Assembly: GCA_025267735.1 (NCBI GenBank)
Contig: CM046297.1
Coordinates: 23,772,011 to 23,836,010, forward strand
DNA length: 64,000 nt
Source of the DNA: Mactra quadrangularis
Taxonomy: Eukaryota; Mollusca; Bivalvia; Venerida; Mactridae
Reading direction: 5' to 3'
The position numbers were made by a program, and so were the translations under genes. Shown in pieces: positions 11,541-23,677 of the stretch. How positions within the stretch are numbered: the first letter of the stretch is position 1; each line of letters begins with the position of its first letter. The notes beneath the pieces are model-generated. The model saw only the letters and a list, made by a program, of their open reading frames with translations. It did not search any database and was not told the DNA's origin.

Positions 11541-11768
11541 GCACTGGCACCAGAGTCCCTAAACTTGTTAAATATGCAAGATTATATTTTAATAATAATA
11601 TCTATTAACGAACGCAATTAAAATCGGTCCCGTATACAATATCGTATACGAGATATACCTACATGTTCATTATACATGTATATATAAGGTAGTGTACATG
11701 TATGAATGCACAGGGAACTATAAACATGTATAGTGACGTTCGCATAAGATATGGACTCTGGTGCCATT
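11541..11768. mobile_element. hAT-like MITE with 8-bp duplication
   Basis: Inverted ends GGCACCAGAGTCC (from 11546) and GGACTCTGGTGCC (to 11765) are enclosed by an 8-bp direct repeat GGTTCCAT (11533-11540 and 11769-11776), the size made by hAT transposases. One end of the same family occurs in every tandem unit (38572 onward in unit 1). Confidence 0.65.
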
Positions 11769-12495
11769 GGTTCCATTAGCGATCGGTGCGGTTCAGAGAC
11801 AAATACATTCTATGTGTATGTACATGTATATGTATTGTGTTTTTGTTTTGTTTTGGAACCGTGTCGGACATTTATGGTAAGTAAGATCATAGTATCGGTG
11901 TGTTACTGTATTGAAGTATGAGTACGCCATGAATATGCTACTATGATGTTGATAATTAACATTATAAACCTATTCCCCTGGTGCTCATATTTTTCTATAA
12001 TCATTCATACAATAGATAAGGGGTTTGGTATCGAATACATGTATAATTTACAGGTTTTCCATTTGTTTTAGATACATGCTCTATATTATCATTAATTTTT
12101 GATATATGTACACTGTTTATGTAGAATAGTACGTAGCCCGTAGTTCATTAAAGGTACTTATTCCCAGATTTCATCTTATATATCAACTTTTTCTAAAACT
12201 ATCAAAATTGTATGGAAATATTTTTGGAACCAGGCAAGTAGTGTTCTGATATGACTATTTCAGTACAAATTAACATACGACTACAAATGATGGCGTTTCA
12301 TGTAGTAAATATCTACCACGTATGTCACGGTTTAGACAGTTGTTGTTTATTTTGTGACTTAGATTAGATATTTCTTGCAATATATAGGTCAGTTTTTTCT
12401 TGAAATAATAAGAATTAATTTCGTTGACACAATTACAGACACCGAATTGTATTTTGAAATTATAGAAAAAATAAACCAAATCTGTGAACTAGTAC
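11769..12495. other. Intergenic or intronic, nothing recognised
   Basis: AT-rich sequence with scattered ACATGTA words; no exon or structured repeat seen. Confidence 0.45.
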
Positions 12496-12861
12496 CTTTA
12501 AGTTTAGCTTTGTTTGGTTATATTTTATTAGTTTTACAATCCAAGGTCGACAAGTTTTCATCATATTGCGGCGGACAGTCGACCTTTCAAGTGTTCTTGA
12601 AACTGGCTTAGACCACCGGATGCCAACATTAAATAGCCAAGTTTGTGTTGCCACTGTATTAAATTCAATAAAAGCTCCCCGTACTAGCTTCTTACAACAC
12701 TTAAGCATTACGGTTTCGCTAGTGGCTGGCAACTGACCTACTAGAAACAGCGTTGGTAAGAGAATGCCAGCAATGTTTATCGTGACTAAACTCCGCGAAT
12801 AAATAATGTCAGGCAAGTGAACCAATATACGCCTAGGATGACAGTCAGACGCGCTACACAT
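12496..12861 (-). CDS. Candidate signal-peptide exon, uncertain
   Basis: An open frame from ATG at 12861 (minus strand) runs 122 codons to a possible AAG|GTACTA donor in phase 0, matching the phase-0 acceptor at 8901. Residues 29-45 (INIAGILLPTLFLVGQL) look like a signal peptide core, with cleavage near PATSE, though the 28 residues before it are long for one. The rest has CC at 55-56, Cys104, an N-Q-T glycosylation site near residue 115 and many Lys/Arg. Base composition is more GC-rich than the neighbours. It could be the first exon of the membrane protein at 7.1-8.9 kb, which would make a short-ectodomain type I protein, or a chance frame. No family recognised. Confidence 0.3.
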
Positions 12862-13265
12862 TGAGCATGCGCAAAGTCATTTTGCATCAACAGACGGACA
12901 TAGATGCATGCAGTTCGTACATGAAGGAAGCGATTTACGTTGTTCAGCTTTGAACTTGTTAGGTTAGGTACCATGTAAATCTCAGAACAGTCAGTATAAC
13001 CGAGACTTACTTAAAGCGCCCTGGCTGCCATGAATTCCATTGTATCGAAATATATATACATGAATCTATTGTTATGTTATTTAATTTCTCAACTATTTTG
13101 TTTGTAAATCTCATTGTCACCGGATATTAGATTATGACAAATGTTCATTTTATTGATCTTCATTGACTTTTTGTTCGTGTGATTAACTGCCATAGTGAAG
13201 GAATTCAATAAAAATATAACAATGCTTGTATGATGCAAACAACGTCCATTATTTCAATTGTTTGT

Positions 13266-13375
13266 CGGGTTTTATGGATCTTGGCAGCATATTATCAAAA
13301 ACTTACGACAACTTAGCAATGCAATACATTGCGATTTACGACAAAAATCGATCGTAAGACCGTTGACAATACGAG
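13266..13375. repeat. Short foldback repeat, TTACGAC family
   Basis: Contains GGCAGCATATTATCAAAAAC, an AT-rich centre, then ATTTACGAC and TCGATCGTAAGAC with a partly reversed flank. It shares its order of words with 16095-16200 and 18530-18635. About 105 bp, non-coding. Confidence 0.5.
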
Positions 13376-14634
13376 CAACTTGTCTCGAGTAAAATGCACC
13401 TTATTAGGACGTATGCGCGACACACTGAAAAAATTTCGATGGAACTTGGTATGGATTGGTACTTTCGAATTTCAAAACCCAATCCTTTCAGGATAATGAA
13501 AGTATTAGGATGAAACTCAGTCGACAATTTTATAACTATTACCACTAGTCATTGGGTAACTGGAACATGTGAATCTATCAATCTCCACAGGGAGTTTTTT
13601 TACTCCGCGTAAGTGCAGCCAACACATTGGTACAACCAAGGACCCTATATTACAAGGACCCTATATAGGGTCCTTTGAGCAACAAATTATGTCATTCTAA
13701 CAGTTATAAATTCAATTATCCACTTTTTCTTTGTTTCTTAATCTCATATTGCGAGCTTAGAGAAAAAAAGTCGTTACTCAATATAAAAAGAGTGAATTAC
13801 GACCGTTTTGCGCTAAGCCCGCTATATTTCATGCATATGTATCGAATAAGTGAATCAAATCAACTTACGAGTTGACATCTGAGTAAAGCAAAGCAATCGC
13901 TGACTCATGGATGTACTTGCTCAAGGACGTAAGCAGAATCCCTTAATTTTTGAACAAGTGATCAAAGCACGGGTCCTACCACTGATCGTCTACTCCCTCT
14001 AATATGAACAAGTTTTAAAGGTAAAATTAACCTTCTATAAAGGTAATAACTGAAAACTAGCAACAAGGATGCAATAATTAATATTCATATATAATTCAAT
14101 GAATTTGAGCGATTTGTTAATGCATGCGTATATCAATATAATGCAATCTAATCAATAAGCGATGTTGCGTGACAAATGAAACAATAGATTATTATCAGTT
14201 TATAGAAAATAACATTCTCGACTTTCCCAGTGTAAGCATATAGAAACGGGCACTAAGTGAAATGAGATTTCATGACGAAGAATACATATTATTATTTTTT
14301 AAATAAATGATCAAAATGTTCTATGTGCAATTTGTCTTTTTGTTGTTTTTTTGTAAAAAATGTCCCAAAATGATAGAGTACGACGCGGCATAATCAATTA
14401 AAAATCAGCGTTTGTGAAGTTTGCCTGACGTACATTATTTACCGGTAACCAAGCTAGTTCATACTATTTTAGTTGTGTTATTTGATAGGGAACAAATAAC
14501 ACTTGGAACGGAATTTTAATAATGAATTTGTTGAAAGAATACGTGAAATTTATAAATAAATCAAAATGATGGTACCATAGCGTGCTAATGATACAAAATG
14601 TATAGACAGAACACGTACATGTTGTTTAGTTTAT
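13376..14634. other. Intergenic, nothing recognised
   Basis: AT-rich. 13890-13990 may be a worn tRNA-SINE piece (ACTTGCTCAAGGA word shared with family B), too weak to call. GGACCCTATAT is repeated in tandem at about 13640-13670. Confidence 0.4.
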
Positions 14635-14852
14635 ACTAATTTATTTAAGCTCAATTGTGAAACAATTCCTACAACTTAAAATAATCACTTTCGAGTTCGC
14701 TTTCTGGTCTCCCAAGAACTGAGCTATTAGGATAAAGTTTCTAGCTTAAGACAACAACAGAGTATGCTTTGGATAGGATTCAAACCAATGCGTAGCAGGC
14801 TGTCCAATGATTACCAGTTCAATGTCGTAACCACTCGATCACATCCGGTCCT
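14635..14852 (-). mobile_element. tRNA-derived SINE, family C
   Basis: Minus-strand head near 14765-14850 (GTGGTTACGACATTGAACTGG; GGTTTGAATCC as box B). The body carries AACTGAGCTATTAGGATAAA, also present at 27663-27884 and in altered form at 30980-31194. Confidence 0.65.
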
Positions 14853-16094
14853 AGTGATTTAGTGTTTGTCAACCAACCTAATGAACTCTTGAATGAAAAA
14901 GAAAAGATGTTGCTGATGCTATAAACTTGTCAGTACTAAGTTTTTGGCAATACTGAAAAAGTTGCAAGTCCAGGGTAGGACCTACATACACGTACCATCG
15001 TGGGGTTGTGTCATAGAACATTTTATACGGACATTGTATCAAGTAGGGCAGTTGTTGATCGGGTAGAGGCTTCGATCTAGTGAATTAGGCCTGTCTAGGC
15101 GCAGTGAGAAACACGACTGACCGCCTCGATCAGGGATTCTATATACAGGGATTTGTAACGTGCTTTTTAGAATTTTCACGGTCGTCATTGTCTATAACTG
15201 GCTGAAGCAGGCTGTACAAACTGTTCCAGAGTTTAAAAACTTGATTTACGTTTTTGTACATGTCTTCCATGCAACTTGTGAATGTTTCTGAAGTTTTTAA
15301 CAAAACATTGTCGCAATATGACCGAAAATATTACTTTAGGTGATGTAAAATGGGGCTAAAATGGCAGATCGACGGGAAAATGCATTATTTTGTGAAACAG
15401 TCTGTGAGTGTAATTTACCTCAAAATCAACTAGAAAAACATTTTTCCTAACATTTATGTCAATTTGAATGGTACTGGTACAAAATTTCATGTAAATATCT
15501 TTATCTAAACTTGTTATACATGTTTTCCGTATGGGCCGAAATGATAGCGACGACAGTGAAATTTGATGAAAATCTATTACATTTACTTATCTTTACAAAT
15601 CCCTGTTATATAAAATCCCTGCCTCGATGTAGCAGAAAACAATACTGCATCACATTGCTTAGCATTAATTTACAACATTCAGCTACCTGCACGTATTCAT
15701 ACACTGTATAAACATTGTAACAATATAATCATCACAGCTATACATAAATTTGTTAATCAAACATATCAGCATACAAATTGCCCTGTTGATAGATTGAATA
15801 CATTCACTTTTAAATTACGCATCAATGAATCTTTTCCCGAACTCGGCCTTCCATTTGAATTATTTTGAATTAAATTTAAACAAAACTTATTCGAACTTTA
15901 GATTCGCTACGTGATACCAAAAATAAATTAGTTTTCAAGTATTGAAACAACTTTTTATGACGATTTTTGTGCATGTATTACAAACATACACCAAATAAGT
16001 AGAATAAATGGCATTTTACCAGTGTGAATAACGAGTCTCAACATACGATACTTGATAAAATAAATTTATTAGTTGTTGTATATCATGTTGCTTT
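14853..16094. other. Intergenic, nothing recognised
   Basis: No exon, RNA or structured repeat identified. Confidence 0.4.
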
Positions 16095-16205
16095 AGACCC
16101 TAGGCAGCATGTTATCAAAAATCTTACGATAATTTAATGATACGATATAGAAGGATTTACGACTAAAATCGGTCGTAAGATGCTTGATAATATGATGTTA
16201 GGCAG
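16095..16205. repeat. Short foldback repeat, TTACGAC family
   Basis: Best-preserved copy. The left arm GGCAGCATGTTATCAAAAAT plus CTTACGAT pairs imperfectly with the right arm GTCGTAAGATGCTTGATAAT. The centre holds GGATTTACGACTAAAATCGG. Confidence 0.6.
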
Positions 16206-17966
16206 ATCTTTCATTTGTATGACAATCGACAAATTTTCGTTGAACAAGAGATCACATAAAATCGCATCCAAAAGATACCTTGTTGTTTCTATGAGCAAGA
16301 CACTTAATCCTACTACCTTAATCAGTTATTTCCCTTTGTATACTCTTCAAATAGGTAGGGTCAATTAGTTGGATTACTCGGATTTTACCCTTACTTTTCA
16401 ATGTCAATTTGCCAAAAATAATCTTAAATTACTTTTTTGTAAATCATTTAATTTGTTTGAAATTCAAGCTAAGTATGTTTAGGGTAAAGAACTATCAAAA
16501 ATCCACCATTTATGTAAATACCCTCATTAACAAGAAAAATATGAGATGAAAGTTTTGTTATTCTTACATAGGAATTAAATGATAAAATCCGAGGATTCCA
16601 ACTGTAAGGACTTACTTACCAATTGGATTGCTTCAGATTTTATCAGGGAAAGATAACTGACTAAAGTCCCTCATTTGAAAGTTAAAAGAGCTTGTTCAAC
16701 AATAAAGCCTAAATAAATTAGAATAAACTATTTATACCCCTAATTTTAATTCTGACCACCTGGTTCTAGTTAACAAACACCCCATATGTTAAGAGACATC
16801 GTATAAAAAAGTTTTTTAATCTCATAGATAAGGCTTAGTAGAATAGCAGAATACAAAACACTATAAAAAGGAAAAGGGAATATGTTTTGCCAGTACAATC
16901 CTTTAAAGTATTGATACATTGGTTAATAAAATCAGTGATGTATAAAAACTGTAACCATCTTATTCAATGTTGCTATTACTTTAAAACATTCATGTACCCC
17001 GCCTTTAATCTATTGGGTTTTTATTGATGTTGGATTATTTGTGAATGGAAGCATTGATTTTATTGATAGATAGGTTTGTTGAGTCCTATCTTTTAATACA
17101 TGGATCATGTCTTAAGCAATTGATTCACAATTTTTGTTTGGTGTTTTGCTGCGTGGTAAGATGTTGGGACAGAATACATAAAGTTTATATTGACTAAAGT
17201 AATACTTGTATTAAAGAACAAGACAGTCAGGCAAAGATTGTGCATAAATAGTCGTTTAAGACATGTGGTCGCTTGATCCAATTATCAAATTATAACAAAA
17301 AGCCATGTTTCAGCTATTTGTCATTGGCTGTATTTGTGAAAACTATGGTTTGATTGTGAACGTATTTACAACTGTCATAAAATTGATCCATGGATAATTT
17401 CAAATTCAGCGTAATATGTGTAATTTTTTACATGTAGGCCTAACATTTGAAATATGATGTTTTTCATATGCGGTTTGGTAACATCAATAAATGTTTATTT
17501 AAGTTGAAACTTAGTTCAAAATTAACAAGTTTCATAGTATAGCTGTTTCATGCATGATTTATTTGAACAGTCTATATGCATCCCTTAACTTGAAGTATGG
17601 ATGTATTATATTACATTACATAAATGTACGGAAGCATGGAGGTGACATGGTCGATATTTTTTATAACTTGTAATGTTATAGCATGGACATATTTTTTTCG
17701 GAAATGAAATAGATATACATCTGAATTGATAATAAATTACTACGTTTTATCAATTATTTTGCCACTATCCATTCCGAGGCCGAATCACGTCGTGTTTTTT
17801 GTTTTCGTTATGTTATGTGTTGTATAACAAGCGTTTAAAAATCTTAAACAAGTATTAGATGGTATCATAAAAATGTTAAATGATGGACATATTGTCATTC
17901 TTTAAATAAAAATATATCAACGTAAATGTATATTTAACTTTTCTATGAACAATGAGCGACTAGTAG
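16206..17966. other. Intergenic, nothing recognised
   Basis: A 1.8-kb AT-rich stretch with no recognisable gene or repeat. Confidence 0.4.
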
Positions 17967-18288
17967 CCTGTTCAATTACCCTAAACATTACATAACGTTT
18001 CGTAACGATACATTCGGAACTCCTCGGCCATTCGCTGCGAATAAATAAACTTATCTAATAAACAAATATACGATCGTTAAGGCAATGAGTGATGTTTCAA
18101 AATTTATGGACTAAAAACGAAACATCACTCATTGTCTTAATGATCGTACATTTGTTTACTTCAACACCGGTAGTTTCAAAATAGCGTCTAAATATGTCCG
18201 TGATTATTCGCAGCGAATTGGCGAGGAGCTCCAAATGTATCGTTACGGAACGTTCTGTAACGTTTTGTGTAATTGAACAGGCTACAGA
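17967..18288. repeat. ~320-bp near-complete palindrome (MITE-like)
   Basis: Begins TAGCCTGTTCAATTA and ends TAATTGAACAGGCTA. Inside, CATTCGGAACTCCTCGGCCA pairs with its complement, as does GGCAATGAGTGATGTTTC near the centre. Bounded by TA on both sides if the ends are GCCTGTTC. Fragments with the CGGAACTCCTCGGCC word occur near 7030 and 29470, so it is a dispersed family. Confidence 0.75.
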
Positions 18289-18343
18289 TGACATGTATCA
18301 CTGAACCGATTTGTCCTTAATGTTCTAAACAGTACTAATACAA

Positions 18344-18357
18344 GGGGGGGGGGGGGG
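18344..18357 (+). repeat. Poly-G run (14 G)
   Basis: Uninterrupted G homopolymer; a possible sequencing-length uncertainty. Confidence 0.8.
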
Positions 18358-18529
18358 AGGAATAAGAAAATCAGAAATAGCAACAGTCAAAAAACACAGA
18401 CCTACCAAGCAGAACCAAAACTAGAGCTACCGTTAAAAGAGTAATAAATTAGGTTGGTGGAGGAGGAGTGTCTATATTACAAGTATAAGTAGTTCCAGTC
18501 AGGTACCTGCATCATGAACGGTCTTTATT

Positions 18530-18640
18530 TAAGGTCTTGGAAGCAAATTGTTAAAAATCTTATGATAATTAAGCGATACAATATAATTATGTAGTGGGAT
18601 TTACGACTAAAATCAGTCGTACGACATTTTAGTTGTAATT
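18530..18640. repeat. Short foldback repeat, TTACGAC family
   Basis: Third copy: GTTAAAAATCTTATGATAAT, then GGGATTTACGACTAAAATCA and GTCGTACGAC. Confidence 0.55.
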
Positions 18641-19644
18641 CCTACAAAAATTAATATTGACTTGTTATATCACAGTAAGAGTAAAGCCCATATGCAGAAC
18701 CTTTGGATGTTTCCAAAAATATTAATTTTATTTAAGCTGTATAAAAACAAATAAGTGTTCAAGCATATCATTGCAAAAAAACTAAAGCTATCAATCAAAT
18801 GTTATAAATCAATCAACTAAAATAGTTGTAACGTAGAAATCATGTAAACATGTTTATTTATATCATTAAGTATACCATACTGCTTTTTTTAAATAGTTTC
18901 AAAATCGATTTAAAATTAAATAGGAACTTTCAAACTGAATATGCAATGCACATACTTGAATTTCAATTTTAAATTCTACACTAAAAGAACGCTATTGATT
19001 ATGGGAAACTCAAACTTGAAATATATTATTTAACGCAGCATGGTGGATTTATTTCAAATATTTAATTCATGATATATCATATTTGATTATAATAAAAAAA
19101 AAAAAACATTTCAACTTACCTGGTTGACATCAAGTTTGGTGGAATTTTTTAAACCGATCGGTTCGTCCATTTTTATAATAATGAAACAGAACACTAGTCC
19201 AGTTTTGATAATTCTAGTCCAAAAAACTTATATTTGAAACAATAATACAAGAACATCTTCGGAAAAGAAAACAAGTAAACATTAATAAAGTTATAAAATT
19301 CTATTAGCTTAGTAGTTAAACCAAGTTCGGTGAATTTTTTACTAAAGCCAATAAATCGATCTTCAGGTATCACGTGATTTTTATGAGAATTTTAAACGCC
19401 ATCACGTGACGTTCAATCGGAATCTCGCGGAACTATGGACCATTTTCCTTCCTGTTTAATGTCACTGGGTTCTTTGAAGTAGAAAACAGTTCACAGTTAA
19501 TATTGGTGACGCTAATGTAAAAGTAAAACATTTATGCATGCTTAAGTGTATGTTAAACCAAGAGCCTGTTTAAAATATCGAAAAATGGTTTAACATTTTA
19601 AAACCACAGGTGCTTGTGTCAAAATAAAACTATTTAGCTACAGT
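18641..19644. other. Intergenic, nothing recognised
   Basis: AT-rich; a CACGTGA word appears twice near 19370-19407. No exon seen. Confidence 0.4.
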
Positions 19645-19648
19645 TTAA

Positions 19649-19920
19649 AGGAATTGCGAGACAAAAGTTCAACTTCATATTTCCTGATTTTGAATTATAT
19701 TTTTATAACTGTGAATAATAGCTATGACTTGTAGCTTGATGAATCCCTCAGTATCCTACTTTCGTTTTCAACAACGTGTATGCCACATGTTTTAATTCGT
19801 TCAGTTGAATGTTATAAGTGACAAATGTTATTAGTTAGTGGTTTCTTACGTTCTTAATACTGTTTTAAAGACTAAACTTGGTTCTATACTTTTAGCACAG
19901 TCATTTACCTGTATATCCTT
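19649..19920. mobile_element. TTAA-flanked MITE, short copy
   Basis: Shares both ends and most of its sequence with 22686-23207 and is bounded by TTAA (19645-19648 and 19921-19924). The right end reads CCTGTATATCC; the left end has diverged. Confidence 0.6.
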
Positions 19921-19924
19921 TTAA

Positions 19925-20765
19925 AGAATAATATAATACGATATAAGCGACTTAACTTATAAAAGTTCTATACATTAACCTGTGTTGCGTTTAAAACATG
20001 TCTGCAATCAATGTGAAAGTTACCGTGAAATACCTTGGCTCGTTCAACATGAATGATTAATGCGAACATTTAAAATGCACAACAGCAATATAAGTAAAAA
20101 TTTAATACTCTATTATAATTTCTGTTCACCACAAATAAGAAAGTTTATAACATATCTCGTATGCCAAAAAAATCAAGACATACATTTTGTACAAGTTACA
20201 AAACATACTTAAAATACGCATAGGATAAAACTATGGGAAATTTCAATGTTTATATGTATTATAACATAATTGAATGATGGACGCACTAGAATAATATTCA
20301 AATGAATAATTAAACACCGTTGATATTACGTAATATAGTTTACATGTGATAAATAATTAGTACTGGTGTTTGAATGTGGAAGATTGACAACTAAATATAA
20401 AGATTTGTCAAAATAAAAACATTCACTATTGTATGAATAGCTAAATTTGTTCCAAGATATTAAGTTGGACAGTAGTGCTAATTAGCAGTTTCAGTGTTAT
20501 GGCCGGTAAAGCTATTCATTAAAAAGAACTTTCATGATAATTAAAGATTTTTAGCAGTATTACTTCTCATGTCGAGAAATATTGACGATAAAACGCATAA
20601 TTATGAAATTTAATTTATACTAAGTTATACCAAGAACGATTACTCTGTCTTGATGTTATAAAAATTTCCACTGCTTACTTCCCTTGATATATATAAAATG
20701 AACGCAGGGACTGTTAGATATTTTTTTTTTAAGAAAAGCTTAGACAGACGTCGAAAACTTTTAAA
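19925..20765. other. Intergenic, nothing recognised
   Basis: No gene or structured repeat identified in this AT-rich stretch. Confidence 0.4.
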
Positions 20766-20771
20766 ATGCAA

Positions 20772-20845
20772 ATACAAGCTCAGTCGGGAGAGCTCTTGCC
20801 CTGTAAGCGAAAGGTCCTGGGTTCGAGTCCCGGTCAGGCTGCATA
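20772..20845 (+). pseudogene. tRNA-like sequence (Thr-UGU type), pseudogene or SINE head
   Basis: Has a D-arm (GCTCAGTCGGGAGAGC), an anticodon arm with loop CCTGTAA, and a T-arm (CTGGGTTCGAGTCCCGG). The 5' acceptor strand does not pair with the 3' TCAGGCT strand, and position 33 is C rather than U, so a functional tRNA is unlikely. Confidence 0.6.
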
Positions 20846-21324
20846 TTTTTCTTACCCTGTGACAATATTTAATCGAATGTAATCTTGGTTCATTACAAGG
20901 TTCAAGTTCATTTAAGAACAAAACTCAGCCGAGTTCAAATCACTTGAAACACTTAAACACATATCAAAATAACTTATGATCATATACTTATAAAAAGTTA
21001 AAGAATAGTTGACAACATCACAAAATTCAACTGACAAGAGTCAAGAGTTTATACTGTACATGTATAACTTGGCAACGGGCATGGTATAAAAGAAACGGTT
21101 AAAGTTACAATTTCTTTAATTAAAACGTTCGAAGTTTCCCTGAAACTTGAGATCTTGTGGTTTTGAGCTTAGAACTTTGATTAACCAAGTTGGTACATTG
21201 TACACGATTAAGTATATTGTACTGATGATAAACTAAGCCATAAAGCAACATCTGAGATGAATAGAAAACAACTATAGTTTAAGTTATTGTTAAAAAAGGT
21301 GCGGTTTAAAGTCTGCTTTTATAT

Positions 21325-21532
21325 ACATGTTCAGTCGACTTGTACGATAACACCTGATCACTGAAATCATCCCCAGGCAGGCGATCCCTCACAGTACCCA
21401 TTTACACCTGGGTTGAGTGGAACAACTGTAGGTTAATTTCTTGCTCAAGGAAATTAGCAGTGCCCCTAAATGGGATAGAACCCGGGACCCCTCAATTTCT
21501 TAGTGCGCCTCCAACCACTGGACCACTATTGT
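21325..21532 (-). mobile_element. tRNA-derived SINE, family B
   Basis: Second copy of the repeat at 8981-9188: TTGCTCAAGGAAATTAGCAG body and a minus-strand tRNA head with GGTCCCGGGTTCTATCCC. Confidence 0.7.
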
Positions 21533-22189
21533 AATCATGAGACGTAGGACAAAGACATAATTATAAATAAAACCCATATAAATCGTCGGATGAATGCCAA
21601 ACTGCTCTAAATGAACCTTACGCTTTTTACGTTTATTAAATGCATTTAATAGTATACATCTAAAACAACTAAGTTTGGTCAAATTTGTTCGTTTCGAGAC
21701 AATAAAAATAGAGAATGTCACCAGAATTTAATATTTTGGGACAACAAGAACTTATTGGCATTTAGCTTAAATAATAACAGGTGTGGTTATGTTTTATGTT
21801 TTTAAAGTCGGCTAACTCATTAAGTAAAATAGATTTAGAGCAGTGTTGCATTCACCTAACGAATTGTTTGTATTTAATAATATAACTAGAGGGACCACAA
21901 TGGAAATAAGGATTAAATTCCTTTTTTGTGCCATCCCTGTATTTCAATGTAGTCGACATGGTTTTCAATAATTCAATCAAGTGCAATGATACTTCTCATA
22001 TATCCGTCTTAAAATTTGCTTATCAACAATAACTTCCTGTATTAACTATTCTCATTTTACTGAACATGCAATTTTATAGACTGTTCTATATATGTAATAA
22101 TTTATGAATAAATCTTTATTTATCTTTATATTTTACTATCATTTTGCTCTCTGTACATGTGTCAATGTCATGAAATATGAATAAATATA

Positions 22190-22345
22190 TATACAGTACA
22201 ACCTCTCTTGAACAACACCCACATGGAGGGACTAAAAAGTGTTGCTGTTCAGAGGTTGTTGCTCTGCAGAGGTAAAAAGTTATGCCTACGAGAAATATCA
22301 AAAGCTGTTGTTGTGCAAGGGGATTTGCTTTGTAGAGGGTCCCTC
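22190..22345. mobile_element. Possible pogo/Tigger-like remnant
   Basis: Starts TATATACAGTACAACCTCTC, similar to the CAGT(A)nnACCTCT termini of pogo/Tigger elements inserted at TA. Several imperfect AGAGGT/GTTGTTG repeats follow and no transposase is present. Weak call. Confidence 0.3.
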
Positions 22346-22685
22346 TGCAGAGATAATACAGAGTATATATTAAGTGTTTTGTACTAAACTAAATATATTC
22401 TTGTGATATACACATACTTGTTATTGTATTCAGAATCACGTTCACCTTTAAACTGTTGACATATTTGTATTGAATAATTAACAAGGTTCGTTAAACAGTT
22501 AGTCATTAATTGGGGTAAACAATATACTAAGGATAATGAACTGGTTACTATTTTTAAAATGAACTTGCTGGTATGTTGTTTGTCAAATCCATATGCAGCT
22601 GGAACGGCCCAGAACAAACGAGATTATATGTACAAATATTAAATAAGCTATTCTGAATTGCATGTATCATATTACATTGAGTTAA

Positions 22686-23207
22686 AGGGATATACAGGCA
22701 AAAGTTCAACTTCCTATTTCCTGATTTTGAATTATATTTTTATAACTGTGCATGCAACAGACACACTGTTATATTACTTGGCAAAATGTTTCTTTATTTT
22801 CTCGTAATATTTAGCGGTTTTCCTAACTAGACCCACGTGGGTCATGTAAGCTAAAATAGATTATTGTTAAAATATGCATTTACTGATGAGAAGATACTAG
22901 AGCTTGTTATTGTGCAACATTAGTATAATTATATTAAAAAGATATCCTAACCGCCTAAGAATGTTGAAAAGACAAGAAGCGACCAATAAAAATGTTTAAA
23001 CTCAGCAAGTAGGACATATAACAAATCTATAAATAGCTTGGTGATTCCCTCAGTATCCTACTTTCGTTTTCAACAATGTGTACGCCACATGTTTTAACTC
23101 GTTCATCTGAATGTTATAAGTGACAAATGTTATTAGTAAAGGATGCTGATTTAAAGACTAAACTTGGTTCTATACTTTTAGCACAGTCATTTGCCTGTAT
23201 ATCCCTT
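22686..23207. mobile_element. TTAA-flanked MITE, 522 bp
   Basis: Inverted ends AGGGATATACAGGCAAA and TTTGCCTGTATATCCCT, bounded by TTAA at 22682-22685 and 23208-23211 (one extra T on the right). TTAA target use suggests a piggyBac- or Kolobok-type transposase in trans. The central part is absent from the 272-bp copy at 19649-19920. Confidence 0.7.
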
Positions 23208-23677
23208 TTAATGTACTCATTACCGTTTAACATAAAACATATCGACAGTTCGTTTGCGCAATAAACAATAACTGATGGAATCAACTATAAATGTTAATGA
23301 TTTCATCAGTCGCTATTTACGATTCCCATTTAAAAGTATATGCCTATGCCGATTTAAATCAGCGGGGTAATGTATGCGCCACTGGCAGTCGAATAAAATT
23401 TATCAATTTTTAGTTATACAAACACATGTATGTATGTCAAACCTACCGGAATGAATATAAAAATAAAATTTCCTGTTTGACGTACGATAATTTTGTTTTA
23501 ACATCTTTAAAAAAACACTTAACGAGTTATGGTTTAAAGCAATTCAGCGTAAACAGATTTGTAATCTTACACTTGAATTGTATTACGTAATTTGTTATAA
23601 ATTATACCATGTTTACATTTACATGTTTACATGTATGACAACTGCATTGTTTAACAATAGTTGAAAGGGTGTAGCTT

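Noticed and set aside
20772..20845. Functional tRNA-Thr gene
   Set aside because: The 5' acceptor strand does not pair with the 3' strand and the position before the anticodon is C.
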